In this document: piece by piece, positions 1 to 14,800 of the stretch | Layout of the letters: each line of letters opens with the position of its first letter | How positions within the stretch are numbered: position 1 is the stretch's first letter | NCBI GenBank assembly: GCA_023079485.1 | Contig: CM041083.1 | Span: 178,330,480-178,394,479 of the forward strand | DNA: 64,000 nt | Reading direction: 5' to 3' | From: Archilochus colubris | Taxonomy: Eukaryota > Chordata > Aves > Apodiformes > Trochilidae | Translations under genes and position numbers: made by a program | Notes under the pieces: model-generated | Told to the model about the DNA's origin: nothing | Seen by the model: the letters and a program-made list of their open reading frames with translations, nothing else | Databases searched by the model: none

Positions 1-3000
1 TTGTGTGTTCTTGCACACATAAGCCATTTGTACTTGGCTTAAAAGTTTATGCAAAAAACTGTCACAGTTTATGTTAATGTTTTTCTCTGAGGTTTTTTAA
101 AGTAAAAAGCAAGCATGAATATCAAAGAGCACACTGTAAATGATCGTTTCTAATCTTAGACACATATCAATTATTCACTACATTGTTCTTCTTGTGCTTT
201 ATCGTATAGACTTCACCATGGCAACACTATTCTTTACTTCCAAGCCTTAATCAGTGAATCTCTAAACTCGTATTAGATTTAGCTGTTGGATTACTTGATA
301 CTCTAATTATTACACCTTGAATATAGACATGTTTTTCTTATTACACCATGGACCATACACATGTTCCAAGAGATCAATATATGTTCATTTGCTTAGAAAT
401 ATTGAGGTGGTAACTTTTCTAAGAACTAGATTGTTACTCCCTTACAGCAGTAAAAGTGTGAATAAAAATAGGTAGCTTTGAATTGCTACCAGCAAAATTC
501 AGTATGGAATTTGATGTCATACCTCTCATATGGTGTTCATGCAAACTGGGAAAGGGTACACCTTCCAAAAACTATAAATTTAAAAATCTCTATTAAGCTT
601 TAGAACTAAATAACTTGTTTTCAGCAAGTACCTTAATTAAAAAGTGTCTTCATAAATGACGGTCTTCTTGGTGCTATACAATTTAAAGAATATTCAGTTT
701 ATATTTCTGTATTTTTTTCACTCTTCATGTTTTCCAGCATTGTTACACATATTTTTCCATCTTCTTAAAATGCATGCATCTTTTTCTAGCAGCTTTTGGC
801 CCAGCTATTTCTTCTTTCTAATGAATTTCTTCTTTCTGTCTTCTTTCTCCCTTCCTTCTAATTTACTTTGTCTTCATCCCCTTTTTCCCATGTTTCTCCA
901 ATATTCTTGATCCTTTTAGTTCTCACCATCCTTCTGCTATTCCACCACGCATTCATACTTTCCCTCCAGTTTGTAAGGATTTTTTATGTATCTTATTAAT
1001 AAAAAAAGACATCTTTTATACCTTAACACTGCACCATTTCTTCCCTCAACTTGTAAAGGAGAACAGCAAATGTTTCCTTTTTGCCCCACTCTTACACTTG
1101 CATTTTCACAAAGATGTTCAACTTGTGATATCTCTGATGAGTCCTCAGGGAGCACTGATTCAAGTTGTGCTTTTCAGCATATCATTAACTATAACCCTGG
1201 CAGCAATTTCTAATACTCCTTTAATATGTAAAAAATCTAGTATAGTATTACTAGTAATGAAACAGTGACATACAAATAGAGCCCGTGGCCTTTCCCAAGA
1301 AGTCCTTAACAGTGTTCCCTCATCACTCTTAGTTAAATTGATGAACTGTGTGATATTTCCCTTAAACATTAATCATCTTCATCATAGTTAAATGGCGAAA
1401 AAGGGACAATCCATTTTTCTGAAGGAATTATCATACCAGAAAACCTCAAAAATTAGACATTTCAGGACATTTCAGTAGGACAGATGATACCTAAAGAGAA
1501 ACATTGTTGGTAGTTTACACTTGGCTAAGACCCCGCTGTACTTTATAGATCTGTGAGCCTTCACAAAAGTTCTTTTTGGGTCTGGTATGATCATCAGCAG
1601 ATTCCGACTGCCTCTTGAAAGCAGAAATTACCAGGCTTGTACTAACCAGGTGTCAGTCATCCTAGGATAGAGCTAAGCAAATCACAGTGCTTTCCTTGTG
1701 CTGCTTTTTCCTCCAGAATCTTCACTTGCGGAGTCCCAAGGGATCCACCTTCTTCCCATCCTGCTCAATACACAGGAAGATAATAGGAAAAACTGAAGCA
1801 AACTGGAACAGAAGTAATCAGTATATTTTTAGAGCCTCACAGCTGTCAATGAATATGTCCAAGAACACAAGAGAATGAAGCACTGCTGACTGAATATAAG
1901 TCCTCCAGGCAAAGATGATACTCAGTGGTCACTCTCAAGGCGCTGTTCACCACCTCTTCCATCCCTTCCCAGGGGGTCATCTGGCTGGGCTTAAGGCTAG
2001 CTCCACTGCAGTGCTTCCAGAAGGCTATGTGGGAAAGAGCTATAAAAACCCTTTCCAGGGAATTCCTCTTTTGATTGTGAGCTACCCTAAAACTCAGTCT
2101 TTTCCTTGGTCCCTGCCATTGCCATGCTGCGGGTAATGACAGCCCCTGGTGAGGTGCCTTGCTGACTCTGACCAGCTGACTTGACCTTGGATCTGCTGTA
2201 TGACTGTGGGCCTGTCTGGCAAACAAGGCTGTTGGCTGTCCCTGGATACTGCCTCCAGACACCTTGTTTGGGTGGTGCTGGACTATGTTCTTTGTTGTCA
2301 CTCTGGTCTGCCAGCACAAACCCTGATAGAGGGCAACCTCATCCTGCTGCTCCCAGACAGTCTCAGACACAGGAAAGTGTTAAGCTCCCAGTAAGGAACA
2401 GTGTTAACGTCCTGCCTAAGAAAACCACAGCCTCAAATACCACTAAAAAATGCATGTATTTACAATTTTAAACATACTTTCTCCCATCCACCTCTGACAA
2501 GGTCAGTAAACCTCCACAATGTACTTTTGAGTCAGCCCCACTGACACACACCCCCACAATACAGGCACTTAACCCTAATTCTCCATGTGTAGATATAAAA
2601 CTACCAGCCTGCAGTACATTCCACTTCTTCAGAGAACAGAAGCTGCTCCACCAGCAACAGAGGGCACTAGGACTACGCTTGCAGTTCAGTTTAGCTAAAC
2701 ACAGTGTGACTCCTCCAGCTTCAACTTCTTTGCTCCTGCTCAAACACTGGCTAAGTCACTGATTTCCAGTGATCTCAGAGCTTGCTGAGGAACTGCATGA
2801 TCCTTCCACACACACAAGGCAAAACTTATCCTCTGTTCAATTTCTTCATCAATAGGCTAGATAGCACATGGCCCAAATGGCCTCAGGAGCCAATTCCTGC
2901 TCCTCATATATAAATTTGTACTCTGCAGAACAACCTCAGCAATCAAGTGTAAGTACTCTCGGATCACAGCAGAATTTGCCATTGTTTCAACTCAAAAAAC

Positions 3001-6000
3001 CCCACGAGGGTTCTTTGCTGTGGCTACAGTAGTTTGAAGAGATGCTCTCACAGCCAGCACCAGCAAACAGATCACACAAAGCTCATCACTGCGACAGGGA
3101 GTTAACCACATCACCCCCAATGCCTTGCAGCCATCACCATGTCCATCAGAGAGGCTTCACAAGTTGTTAAAAAAGCACATTATATACTAATGGGAGAATG
3201 TCTCCTATGACACATTTGTAAAAACACTGCTGGAAGTTTAACAATACAACTAAATTGGCATTTGTGCATGTGCTCTCCTCTCTGCATGAATACCATAGGT
3301 AACTGCTATCATTGTATCTGCTCGCAGCATTTGGTACCAATCATAACATGGAAACTACACCGAGGAGAAAGTTTTGAAAGCTTTCTTCCTCAGACTTCAC
3401 TTCCTTAAATACAAGCTACAAACAACTCTATAAATAGGGCATGACTAAAATGTATCTTGTATTAATTGACTTTTTATGGCATAAAATTAAGACAGTAAGG
3501 TTGAAGAGCTTGAACTCGCAATTGTTTAGACTCCCATTCTAACTTTCAGCCAAAAGAATAATCCTACCTATACAAATTAAGCTTCCTAATTAAATTATAA
3601 TGGTAAAGTAATTATTCAAGCAAACAAGCAGTAATTTTTTATAAAAGCCTAAACATGGGAACTGATAATGCTAACAAATTTCTTCTGGGTGTACTGAAAA
3701 CTACTGACATACTAAAATGAAAGTTTATTATTAAGGCTCGCCATAAAACTTAGATGAAGTTTATTAAAAAATCATGGAAAATACTTCTTTAGAGAAGAAA
3801 ATGTTTATTTGAAGTAACACGAAATAAAATAAGCTGTTACTTGAAAATCTTTCATGAAGAAACTTAGGTATTTTGACATTGTTATGTAAAAATGCTATGT
3901 TTATTATCTCTCACTTTGACCACCAGCAATGTCTTACTAATATCTTTTTTTACATGGTTAAACTTATAACAAATATTAAACACGACCATGTGGGAAAGAG
4001 TTACTTTCCCATCCAATCTATTTTTCCATCTGACCACCATTAAAATCCATAGGGTTTTCTGAATCATATGTAGTGCCATGAAGACTCATTATTGGCATTC
4101 TTTTGTTAAAATTGTAAAGTAATATTCTACGCCTGATATTCAGAAATGTAAGGTCAAATAAAGCAAGCTAGAGAGGATTTATTTTCAATATTTATGTAAA
4201 AAAGTCTAGATTAACAACTCACCCAACTTTCTGTCTGGCCACAGTCTGCACTATACACTTTACCATACAAACAATTTTCAAGTCTTTTAATGAAAACAAA
4301 ACAAAAAAAAAGGCCAGATGGTTACTGGATGAGGTACCTCCTACCTCTGACTGCTAAGATTATATGGAAGTTAAATCAAAATAAAATAGTTCAAACTTAA
4401 TTAAAAATAGCAACACTATCTATTCCGAGATAGATATGACCATGCACCAAATTTTAAAATGTTTTCAATCTAAGAGATTACTTGTCTAGCCACATGCTAG
4501 AGTGGATTCAGCCCAAATTGCTGGTAAAGCTTAATGCACACAGTGATGCTGAGTGGGACTGCTCCTTCCAGCAGCAATAAGGATACAGACAAATTTCAAA
4601 GAATCACAGTAGAGCAGCCTGGTTTTAAAAGTTCATTTAATGATGCCCCTAGTATCATTAGACACATTTAATGACATAAAATTTCTGAACTGAATATTTT
4701 CCCCAAGATATTGCTAAGTACTTATTTGAGAAATTAATAGGATTCTGTAGCTCTGAGATACACAAACAGATTTACAGCCTCTAATATGGCAGTAGGGGCT
4801 TGATTCAATTGCTCATACTCAAGCATCTAGTGCTTCTTTGAGATGCTGCAGGAAATCCTGGTCCCCAGGTGTCAACTGAGGATACAGATCTCACAGGTGA
4901 AACTACAGTTCCCTTTTACATGGTATTGCTTGGGACAGAAAATCTACTTAAGACCATTAAATCTGTTCCCTTTCCACCAAATACTGAAGGAATCTAGACA
5001 TGCTTCAGGAAACTCATAACAGCATCTAAAAACTGGTAAAGCATCTAAACTGGTAAATAGAGAGGCAGAGAGAAAAAAAGAGAGATTTTAACAGGTAATT
5101 TGTTTATATTTTGTGTAACAGTGCATTGTTACTGTATGCCAATAACAGTAAGCCAAATATTATTGTCTGCAAAAACGTAAGTTAGGTGAACATTCCAGCA
5201 AAGAGTCTAGATAGACCAACACAGATCCAGTCCCACTGCCCCCAACATTACCAACACAGGCAAACCCACAGCTAGTGCTTTCCAGGAAGAGCATCCTTTT
5301 TGTCACCTCTCTTCTCTCCTGACAACAGCTCACCAGTGTTCAGTGATGTGCTTCTGCTTTGATCATGAACAGGTCTAGAGACCAGAAAGCCACCAGCAGT
5401 GCTGACAACTCTCATGGCAACACACCAGGATGCCAGTTACTTCCACTCTGCTGTTGCTGGTACTGGACCTCTGACTGATACAGACACCTCATATTTCAAC
5501 AGTAATCATAGAAAACACTAAACAATGACTAAGTTATATTGTTAACCTTATTAAGCATTAAGTTACAAGGTATAATTACACCCCTCACAAATACTCCTAT
5601 GAACATACTCAGGAATACATCAAAATGGCATATGTTGGAATTAATTACAGAAATACTTTCTTTGCTAGTCTGTACAAAGCTTCAAACAGAACATTTGCAT
5701 TTGCCACTGGCAACAAAAAAATATTTGTGTGGTATCATGCAGAACTGTAGCAGGAAGAAACTCTGAGAGGTGACAGTGGTGCTTCTTCAGAGAGAGAAAG
5801 ATCTCAGGTACATCCCAAAATGAAAATGTTATTTGTTCTAGTGAGGCCATGGCTCCAGCACTGACATCTGCTTTGTACTAGAGAGTGATATATGATTTCT
5901 GGAATGATGTAGATCCCCCTAGCCCAAAATGGGAACAATTCTGCACTCAGTTCACTCACTGCTTCCCATGGGGATGTGACAGAGATTACTGAGATGTTCT

Positions 6001-8116
6001 TCTGCTGAATGAAGGCTTACAAGAAAACGCTGAAACATGCTTCAGAAACAGCAACGTGGGTTGGTCACCACTCTGTCAACAGCATCCTACAGTGTGGAGA
6101 GTCATAACAAGATCACTTTGCCAGCCCCCATCCTCAAACTGCAAGTTTCATTAATTACAGAGTTCCCACTGAAAGAAACACAGGAGCTATCAAAATATCT
6201 CATGCAAGTGCTTCATCTAACGTGGCATGCTGTCTGTTCATTAGCCTGTAGCAGATGGCTTGACAGAAGGTGCGAGAAATTCATCCGTGGACAATTCTGG
6301 ATCGAGGAGGTGTCTTTTTAGTTGTTCCATCTAGTTTTCTTCTACTTTGAAGCACAAGGATTTATACCAGAAAGAACTCAAAAAATACTAAATCCTTTAT
6401 ATATTGTATGCATATATTGCCCTTAACCATCTAATCTTGTGTTGTAAAATTATCAGCATCTTCTGAGCGTCTGCTCAGTTTTTGTCAGTATTGTCAGTTA
6501 ATTACATGAACTAATGACACATCATCTAAAAAGAACTTCTTGCATACTTGAGGTTTTTGGACTTACTGCAGTCTTTACTCTTCCATCAAAAAGGACAGTC
6601 AGAACACACAGTTCCCTTTCCTCATAAAGGCTAGTAGTCTGCATATAGTTCTAACTGGAAAAAGTTGAAAATTGCCAAACTTCTCAATCTTGCTTTATAT
6701 GGAAGGTTTTCCAAAGCCTATTTTTCATTGTTGCCAGTGTCTTGCTTCTATTTCTGATCTCTTTCTGAACAGCAAATAGCTGTATGTAAACATAGATCTT
6801 CATGTCTTTGCTGACAACAAATTCGTTTGCTTAGGTCAGGAAAAAAATAATTTGGGGCCTATCTGATCTCTTAAGCCATGAGTGTACAGGAATAGTTACT
6901 CTGATGTCTCACAAGTGTGTGCATTTTATTTTATTCCTTTTGTTGGAACAGTAAATTCTAATATATGTCAATACGGAATTTCACACAACACAAACCTGCT
7001 CTGAATCTTCTGTAATTTCCAGTAAGCAAAATAACCTGACATTTGCAAGCATACTGTTGTTCAGCTTTTCACCCTTCACAGTGCTCTGCCAAGTAGTAGT
7101 AGTAGTTTAGCTATTGGGTTTTGCACTCCTTTTCAAACACAGTTTTTATAATAAAACGCCAATCTATAATTTTAACCAACTGTAACTGCAACTGTAATAA
7201 TACACAAGCTTTATATAAAGAACTGTCTGCCACAGCAATGCCTAAATATGGTTTACATGTATATCTATATATTTATACTTCCTTATCCCCATTTCTCAAG
7301 GAAAAAAAAAATTATGCAATTTAGAGAAAGCTTTGAAAACAACAGAAAACCACCTCAGCCATTTCCTCCTTTCCTTTACCTTTTAATAGTAGCAGAAATG
7401 AGAAACAGTCATAATATTACAGATTGCTTTAGATATCATTTGAATACTGCTGTTTCTCAGATGGATTCAGTAGCCTAAGTACCATCTGAGTTTTATCATT
7501 CACAAATTGTTGTAGAGGCAACACATGGATCCTACCAAGGAACTGGGAACGTAACTGTATTGTCCAAAGAATGGAGACTCATTTGTGAATAGCCTCACAA
7601 ATAAGTATTAGCATTATCTGCTAAAGCCAGAATTATTAAGGCAAAAAAGACTCCATAACAATGCTTACAAAGCAGAAGAAAGTAAGTAGTGATAGGAAAA
7701 AGATGGCATAGAAATTAAAGAAAATTTAAAAAGACAGCTAAAGCAACATTTCTTTTCGACACTGTTTCCCACCCCCAATAACTTTTGTCTGTTTTAACTA
7801 AAGGAATCTTAGTCTTTTCCATTTTTATAATTAATAACTCATTTTAAAAGCCCCAAAACACTTTAAATAGCTTATAAATTTAAAGTGTAAAATTTACTCC
7901 AAAAATTCAGTGGAAAGCTGGGAAAAGACAACCATGCCATCATATTACATACCTGTATTTCCACACAATTTTGTGTACTGCTCAGTGTGTCAGAGATAAG
8001 AACACAATTTTATCTGCGGCTCTTCCTTTTGGCCTCATATTTGTGCAAATTACATTAGCATTTTCAGTTGAAACCATGCAGACTTCAGATGGAACAGTCT
8101 TGTTTACCCATCCCAT
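1..8116. other. AT-rich non-coding stretch
   Basis: No gene or recognised repeat is visible in this interval. The open frames are short and scattered on both strands. The longest, 174 codons on the minus strand at 1846-2370, shows no motif I recognise. A somewhat GC-richer patch at about 1.9-2.4 kb could be an old unclassified repeat. If the CpG island at 17-18 kb is the promoter of a leftward gene (FRY by synteny), this stretch would be its first intron, which is inference only. Confidence 0.5.
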
Positions 8117-8117
8117 T

Positions 8118-8300
8118 AAAAAGAGAAAGAGAGGGATAGGGAAAGAGAAAAGAGAGAAAAGAGAGAAAGAGAGAAAGAGAGGGAAAAGGGAAAGAGGAAA
8201 GAGGAAAGAGAAAAGAGGAAAGAGAAAAGAGAAAAGAGAAAAGAGAAAAGAGAAAAGAGAAAAGAGAAAAGAGAAAAGAGAAAAGAGAAAAGAGAAAAGA
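8118..8300 (+). repeat. Purine-only microsatellite, (GAGAAAA)n at its right end
   Basis: About 180 bases are almost pure A and G on the plus strand. The left half is irregular GAAA/GAGA. The right half is a clean 7-base tandem of GAGAAAA. Because 7 is not a multiple of 3, all frames cycle and give an artificial Lys/Arg/Glu-rich open frame on plus and a Phe/Leu/Ser-rich one on minus, neither of which is a gene. A polypurine mirror tract of this length can in principle form triplex (H-) DNA and is likely length-variable. Confidence 0.95.
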
Positions 8301-8579
8301 CCTCCCAAACTACAGCTTTTGGTCTCTGAAGTTGTCTTTTCGTTTAAATATAAAACCAGGAACCTTAACTAAAATAACTGCCTAAAAAGAATCCCTGTGG
8401 GAACTGTTCTTTCCTTTGAACCCAGTTTCCAACTCACCAATATTTAGCCACTTCCCAGGGAGAAAAACATTTGCACAGTCTCCTCCAAGGACTAATAAAT
8501 CATGTAGAACAGATTCTTCTAAGTAACATCACTAACAAATGGTATTTGCATTTGTTCAGTTTTAGCTCCCTAAAGCCCA

Positions 8580-8806
8580 ACTTCAGGTTGGACATTAGAA
8601 AGAATTTCTTTACCGAGAGGGTGATCAGGCACTGGAATGGGCTGCCCAGGGAAGTAGTGGATTCTCCGTCCCTGAAGATATTTAAAAAGAGACTGGATGT
8701 GGCACTCAGTGCCATGGTCTGGTAACTGCAGAAGTAGTGGATCAAGGGTTGGACTTGATGATCTCTGAGGTCCCTTCCAACCCAGCCAATTCTATGATTC
8801 TATGAT
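8580..8806 (+). mobile_element. CR1 LINE, 5'-truncated 3' end
   Basis: The last ~45 codons of CR1 ORF2 are readable (a frame containing [17 protein letters not shown]), followed by the CR1 3' UTR and two terminal ATTCTATG copies at 8789-8804. There is no poly-A tail, as expected for CR1. The element is severely 5' truncated. The frame is open to its natural end, so the copy is fairly young. Confidence 0.95.
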
Positions 8807-11800
8807 TTTTGTTTCCCTATTACTTCTGAGCCATGTCCACACTGGAGAACAGAAGCAGCAGCAGGAAGCTTGAGGAGCAAACCTCAGCTGTCCCTGCTGC
8901 TCACCTTTCAGCTCACACTTGGAGCTGGCTTCATTCTTGGTATGACAGAGCTGCTCCAGGCTGAGGTCAGCTTAGCATCATGTCCAGGTCCTGACCTGGG
9001 GATGTGGCAGTAAAACAGTAGCCACTGAGGACTGAGTGCTGCTGGGGACAGACCCTTGGGTCTCCATCCCACAACCTCTACCTGCACTGCAGCTTCTGTT
9101 TCTCTCCCCCCTTCCTTCTTTCTCTTCAGTACATCTCAGAAGCCACTCTAGTTGGATCATACCCACCTTCCTCTTTTCAGAAATACTCATCTGACCCAAA
9201 AGACAACAGTCAGGGTTAAAAACACAGGCAGCTGTTTTCTCTTCCTCTGATGACAGTATCATTTTTGATCTAGTGTACACAATACTGTGTGTATATAAAA
9301 ATAGAAACAAAGTAAGTATTATAATATTCAAAGATTATGTTTGTAAGCATTTTATGAGCAGCAAGAGCAATATAAAACAATTATTTTTGTTCTGAAGGGT
9401 ACTTGCTTGTGTTCTCATGAGACTTTTTCTCATAGTCCATTTGCTTCCCATGCTTAGACTGGGGAAGACATTAACTACAGCTTTCCTAAGCCTATGAGGT
9501 ATAAGAAAGTCATTGTCAAACCTTTCAGTGTTGTTCCTAATCAGCCCTATGAAATTCTCATCTGGTTCTGACACTGACTGTCCAGATTTAGAATGTTTTC
9601 TATTCTTCCTCTCAACAGACAAACTTTGAAAAGAGTGAGAAATCAGTCCCAAATGATTCATGCCTAGCAAATGAATGACAGATAACAAATCATGCAGTGA
9701 AATGTAAGAAGTATTCAAAAAGTCAGCTTGACATGAAATAGAATAATGTAGACTCTTTTGAAGAGTGTACTCAAATTAGCAGGTGCAGAGTTAAAATGGG
9801 GACACATCTCGTTTTCAAAAGGCTTTACCTGCCCTCCTTTCTCCTTTAAATGATAACTTCTCCTCCTTCATCCTTTATTGCTCTTCATTTACCCCATCTC
9901 TATCCCAATTTCACCTGTTTGATGCTTTCACATCAATCTATCAAGTTTTCTTACTTTAGAAACCATGTTTATTTTTGCAATCTTTGCTTTTCCTTTTATC
10001 TCTCTCTCCAGGATTTCACTTCTCTTCCTCTGTTGATACAGTTAGCTGTTGAGACCATACAGCATGTCAATACCAACAGAACTTCTGAGTGCTCCAAGGT
10101 TTAACTGGGATGAATCACTACTGATAGACAACAGTTTTCTATTCTTTCTGCAATTAAAAAAAAACAGGATATAGATTTTCACTTGTTATGGGATGATTTT
10201 CTATTTGCACAGTATGGTGTAATTGGAGGATGACTTCTGTAAGATGACTTCCAGCCAAGACTGCTGAATGACACTGCAGCAGGCCAGAACTGAAATGTTA
10301 TTTCATAAAAACCATTCCTAATTAAGATGAGTCAAACTCTGCATTGGAGTATGTGACCCTACAAGCTGATTCTTCTAACAGGTCCTCAATCCCACATATG
10401 ACTGCACTCCTTGTACAAACTCCTGCAAAGATAGTCAGTATATTAAGCTGCAAGATACATGCTTCCCATACTATCTTGCCTAAATAAATTGTAGCTATTA
10501 TTGCTTTCAAAATAGCCACAACTTAGAATTTATGAAAAAAAGAATTTTTTTACAAATACAGGTTTGATTTTTTATGAAAAATAAACCAGTCTCCTGACAT
10601 TCCAAGAAATATTATCTGGTTTCAGCACATGTTCTATATTTCTCATACACAATTTTCCTTTCTGAGATAGATCTCCTTAAGGAGAGCAGCAGAATCCCAA
10701 GTGCTGCAGAATAATTAAAATACAGATTTCAGGTCTGCTTTGCTAAAGCTAAGAAGCTTATGTGATCATGAGGTCTGCAAACATTTCCCTCTTCCCCTCC
10801 CAACATTTTTCAACTGCCTGGCAGATATGACTGATTTTTAACTGGATAGCAACCTCAAAGGTAGTTAAATCACTACGTTTTCTGGAGACAGATGGCCAAG
10901 TGAAGAACAAGCTTCTGATGAACAGCTTCAGTAAATGCCCTGAATTAAATAAAGACTGGAGCACAGATTCACATCGTATTACACATAAGCAGAGTACACA
11001 TGGAAAGCAACTTTACCATGCTTTCAACATAGTAAAACCATTGATCATAATAATCAGATCACATGCAAGATAAAAATTTGTTAAGAAAATGAGCTTTACT
11101 AGCTGCAGACCTCACAGGAGGACAGGCTTGCTGCTAATGATGATCACAGTTCATCAGGACACAGAAGATGTAGGCAAATGTCATATGAAAGATGCAGATT
11201 ATTTTTTTTTAATTTTAAATCTAAGAAAAATTGTCTAATGCAACTTAGCAGCTGAAACACTCTCTCTCAGAATATCTATTGCTACTAATACCTCAAATGA
11301 GCAATGCATGCAACCTTTTATGTATATTAAACATAAAATTTCAAGGTACTGAAAATGTTCATTTAATAACAAAGCTGAATGTGCATTTATAGACTAAGAC
11401 CCCTTAGACAATCTCAGAACAAACTCTGATTGAGTTAAAACATGCAGCTTTCCTTCTAACTCATTTCTAACCTCACCACACTGGGGGATGGAAGGGGAGA
11501 TTGATGAATTCTGTGAAGTCTGCTGAAATTACTAGCATTGTATGGAATTTTCCACTTAAGAACCACCTAGACTGCTATAGTGTAATTAAAAACAATTGTT
11601 AATGTCACTTGCAGTCTGTCATTTCCCCCGCAGTGCCAATACTAACTGTGTATGTAGCATTTATTCTGAATAACAACAGCACCAATTAAAATTATTTTTG
11701 CTCCTACACAGAATTAGATTTTTACTAGAGACATTTAAAAGAAAATATTAAGCTGTAACAAGGATGCAGTAGCTATTTCAACACTTTAAAAAAATCCCAA

Positions 11801-14800
11801 AACTCCACTGTGGCTTTTTTATACAACATGAAAGCCCTGCAGTGCATGAATAGAGGTGCTCTGTTCCCAAATGAGGACTTCCACAAGTTAAGAGGATTCT
11901 TTATAAGAGATCTATTGTGCAAACAGCCTATCACTGAAAACCAGTTCCTATCTAAATAAGAAAACATTCACTATTCAATTCAGAAGACAATTACATCCTA
12001 TAGCACTGCTGCATGTCTTGGCTCTGGAGAGGTGCTCTGGCACAGCATCCTACACCAGGTTTGTGTGCCCTGTCACAGCCTGCTCTGGAGGCCTTGCAAT
12101 TTCTGCTCCAAGACAAACCACGTACTAGGATGCAAAAGAGTAAAATAAAACCACATCCTAAGGATCACTCATGATGACTTACTCTTCCATTTAAACGTCC
12201 TTCAAAGTACTCTCATTATCTGTGCTCTCAAGCAACTGAAATGAAAACAAAATACTCTACTGTGAAGCATGGTCCAGAACTTCATAGACATCAGTAATGC
12301 TATTTGTATTATCATATGCTTTGTTCTCTTTAAAAATTTGATGAGGGATTTATGAGAATCTTTTTTTTCCAAACTATATATTTTCAAGAATCAAGTCTTA
12401 GGTATGAGAGTGAACACATGCGTTTAGACATTTGCCTAAAATATCTAAAGACATTTCTTGGTTGGTACTGATAATACAACAACCTCAATAAAAAGCCATA
12501 ATTTTTACCAAGGCTGTATTAGGAAAGAAAACTTCAAATAACAGGGACAGAAATCCAGGTTTTAACTTTAATTCTCACCTCCTCTGACTGTAATCACCAA
12601 AAATTCCCCCAGTTTCTCCAATCTGACACTGCCATCTGTAGAAGTCTTGTGCTAGACAAGCTTGCAGCAATGATGTGGCTAGCAGAGAACAGAACAAGTG
12701 AGCACAAAATGTTGTGTGGAAAATGGGCTTTAATGATATATTCGTACAAATAGTAGCCAATCCCTTAACCCAGTGCAGCTGCCATGGGATTAGCACAGTA
12801 GCCTATTAATTTCTAGTCTAGGAGAGGTAACCCTGGAGCAGAAGCCACAGCACTCCTTGAAGGGCCAGTGTTAAATATATAAGTCATGGATTTCCTTCTA
12901 GGACAAAAAAAAAAAACAAAACCAAAAAACCAAACCACATCAAGCCATCCACCTCACACACAAGTTGAAGGAACACTGATTTGGAAAAGAATTCTGTACA
13001 ATTTCAATCCAAGTTCAAACATGAAAGTCCTCAACTGTAGTATGGAGCCTGTCAGAAGCTCATGGAATGTTCTGTAGAATTTCACCAGCAAACTATAAAC
13101 CTTTCAAACCCTCCACAGGGCTGCATGAAAGAACTATAAAATTCAGAAATGCAAGCAAAAATTCCTAAGCAACACCATAATGAAATCTGTGCTTAGGTTC
13201 ACAGGTATTAACTGAGTAATGCTGACTGCTACTGTTCTACCACATACTATTTTGACATGTTCATAAATACAGATTCACACAGCACACAACTTATTTTTAC
13301 CAAAAGCCACCAACTTGAGGAATATCAAAGTATTCAGAAGAGGACTCCAAGAATAAATGTGAGATGATAAGCAGCCCACATTCAGGATGATGCCGATACT
13401 GGAATTGAGCAATATTCAGAAATAGACTGTATCGTTACAATGTTTTGGGGTTTTCCCCACTTCTAAGTCAAACTCATATCTCAGAAGAGTCTAGTATCAG
13501 GACAGAGAGTAATTTCAGACTTCTTTGTTGTTTCTTGATGCTGTTCATAAATAAAATACTTGAATACACACTAGGACAGCTGTTGTAGCACTAACTTCAC
13601 AAGTTTCCCGTGTTGAAAATAACAGATCTAACCAGCAAGAGTGAGCACAGCCTCTTACTTCAGTTCTACAGGAGAAGCTGAGAAATACACACCCCAAACC
13701 ATTCTACAAACTGGAGATAATGGGATTCTCTGAGAAGCAGTTTCTCTTCCAGACTTTGCTCCAACACAAAGAGAAAAGGAATCTGCAACTTGGGTGGGTT
13801 TCGCACTCAGATGAGGGTTGTCACCACTGCAGATCAAAGTGTAAGCATGTGGGCAGAAGTATTTCTTTTTGCTGAACAGCACATTAGCCCTCATCATCGG
13901 ATCTGGTGGAAAATATTCAGTGTCTTTGGCCTGAATCTGTAAACAATCTGGCATCAAGCAAGCAAACACAACCCCTGCATATGCTAGCCCAGTTAACCAC
14001 AGATCGAGACTGGCTACATGGATCAGCAACAAGTATGTAAAAAATTATCATAATTATGCATAATAGCATCTGAGGAGGCTCTTAAACATTATGTGGGCTT
14101 TAAACCAATTCCAAACTACAAAGCATCAGATTCACCTTGAATGTGGGATGCAAATTATCTCACATTTGTGCTTACAATTCCCACTGAAGTATCTGCTATT
14201 AGTCACTGTCACAGACCCCAGGTTTAATTTAGCACAGCTGTTCCAACATTCAGTCCTTCAGGCCATAAAAATGAAAGCATATAAATTGCATTATGAAATT
14301 CTGTCCTGTAACAGTAACATTAAAGCTGGTGACAGCTTTTCTGTGCGTACTACGACAAGCAAACCATGAGTCTAACAAGTGCATCCCCAGATTTATATTC
14401 TTGTCCAGTTTCAGACTGAAATTTATTATACCAATCACTGCTACCCTGGTCTGCTTGTAGTCATATGATCATCTCTTCCAAGATTTTGATCTTACCAGTC
14501 CAAGATAAAACTGTTCTAGCAAATATGAAAATCATTCTCAAATACTGTTAAATCACATACAGCCTTAATACCTCTTCCCCCCCTTAAAGTTTTATATTTT
14601 GGAAATGCATTGTTTTATTAGTTTATTTTACCATAAGTGACACACTAAAAGAAGATTAATACAGACTGGGGAAGACATAAATGAAGTAGTCCACTTTTGA
14701 AACAGAAAACGTAATTTTGAAAGCCCTAAAATAGCAAGCAGCAGCAAAATTCAAAATCTCAAATACTCAAATAACATGGAGTTCAGTCAATCTGCAGAAC

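Noticed and set aside
1846..2370. 174-codon minus-strand open frame
   Set aside because: No motif, signal or splice context recognised. Overlapping plus frames of similar size suggest a mildly GC-richer patch rather than a gene.
7971..8372. Lys/Arg/Glu-rich 133-codon frame
   Set aside because: It is the translation of the GAGAAAA microsatellite.
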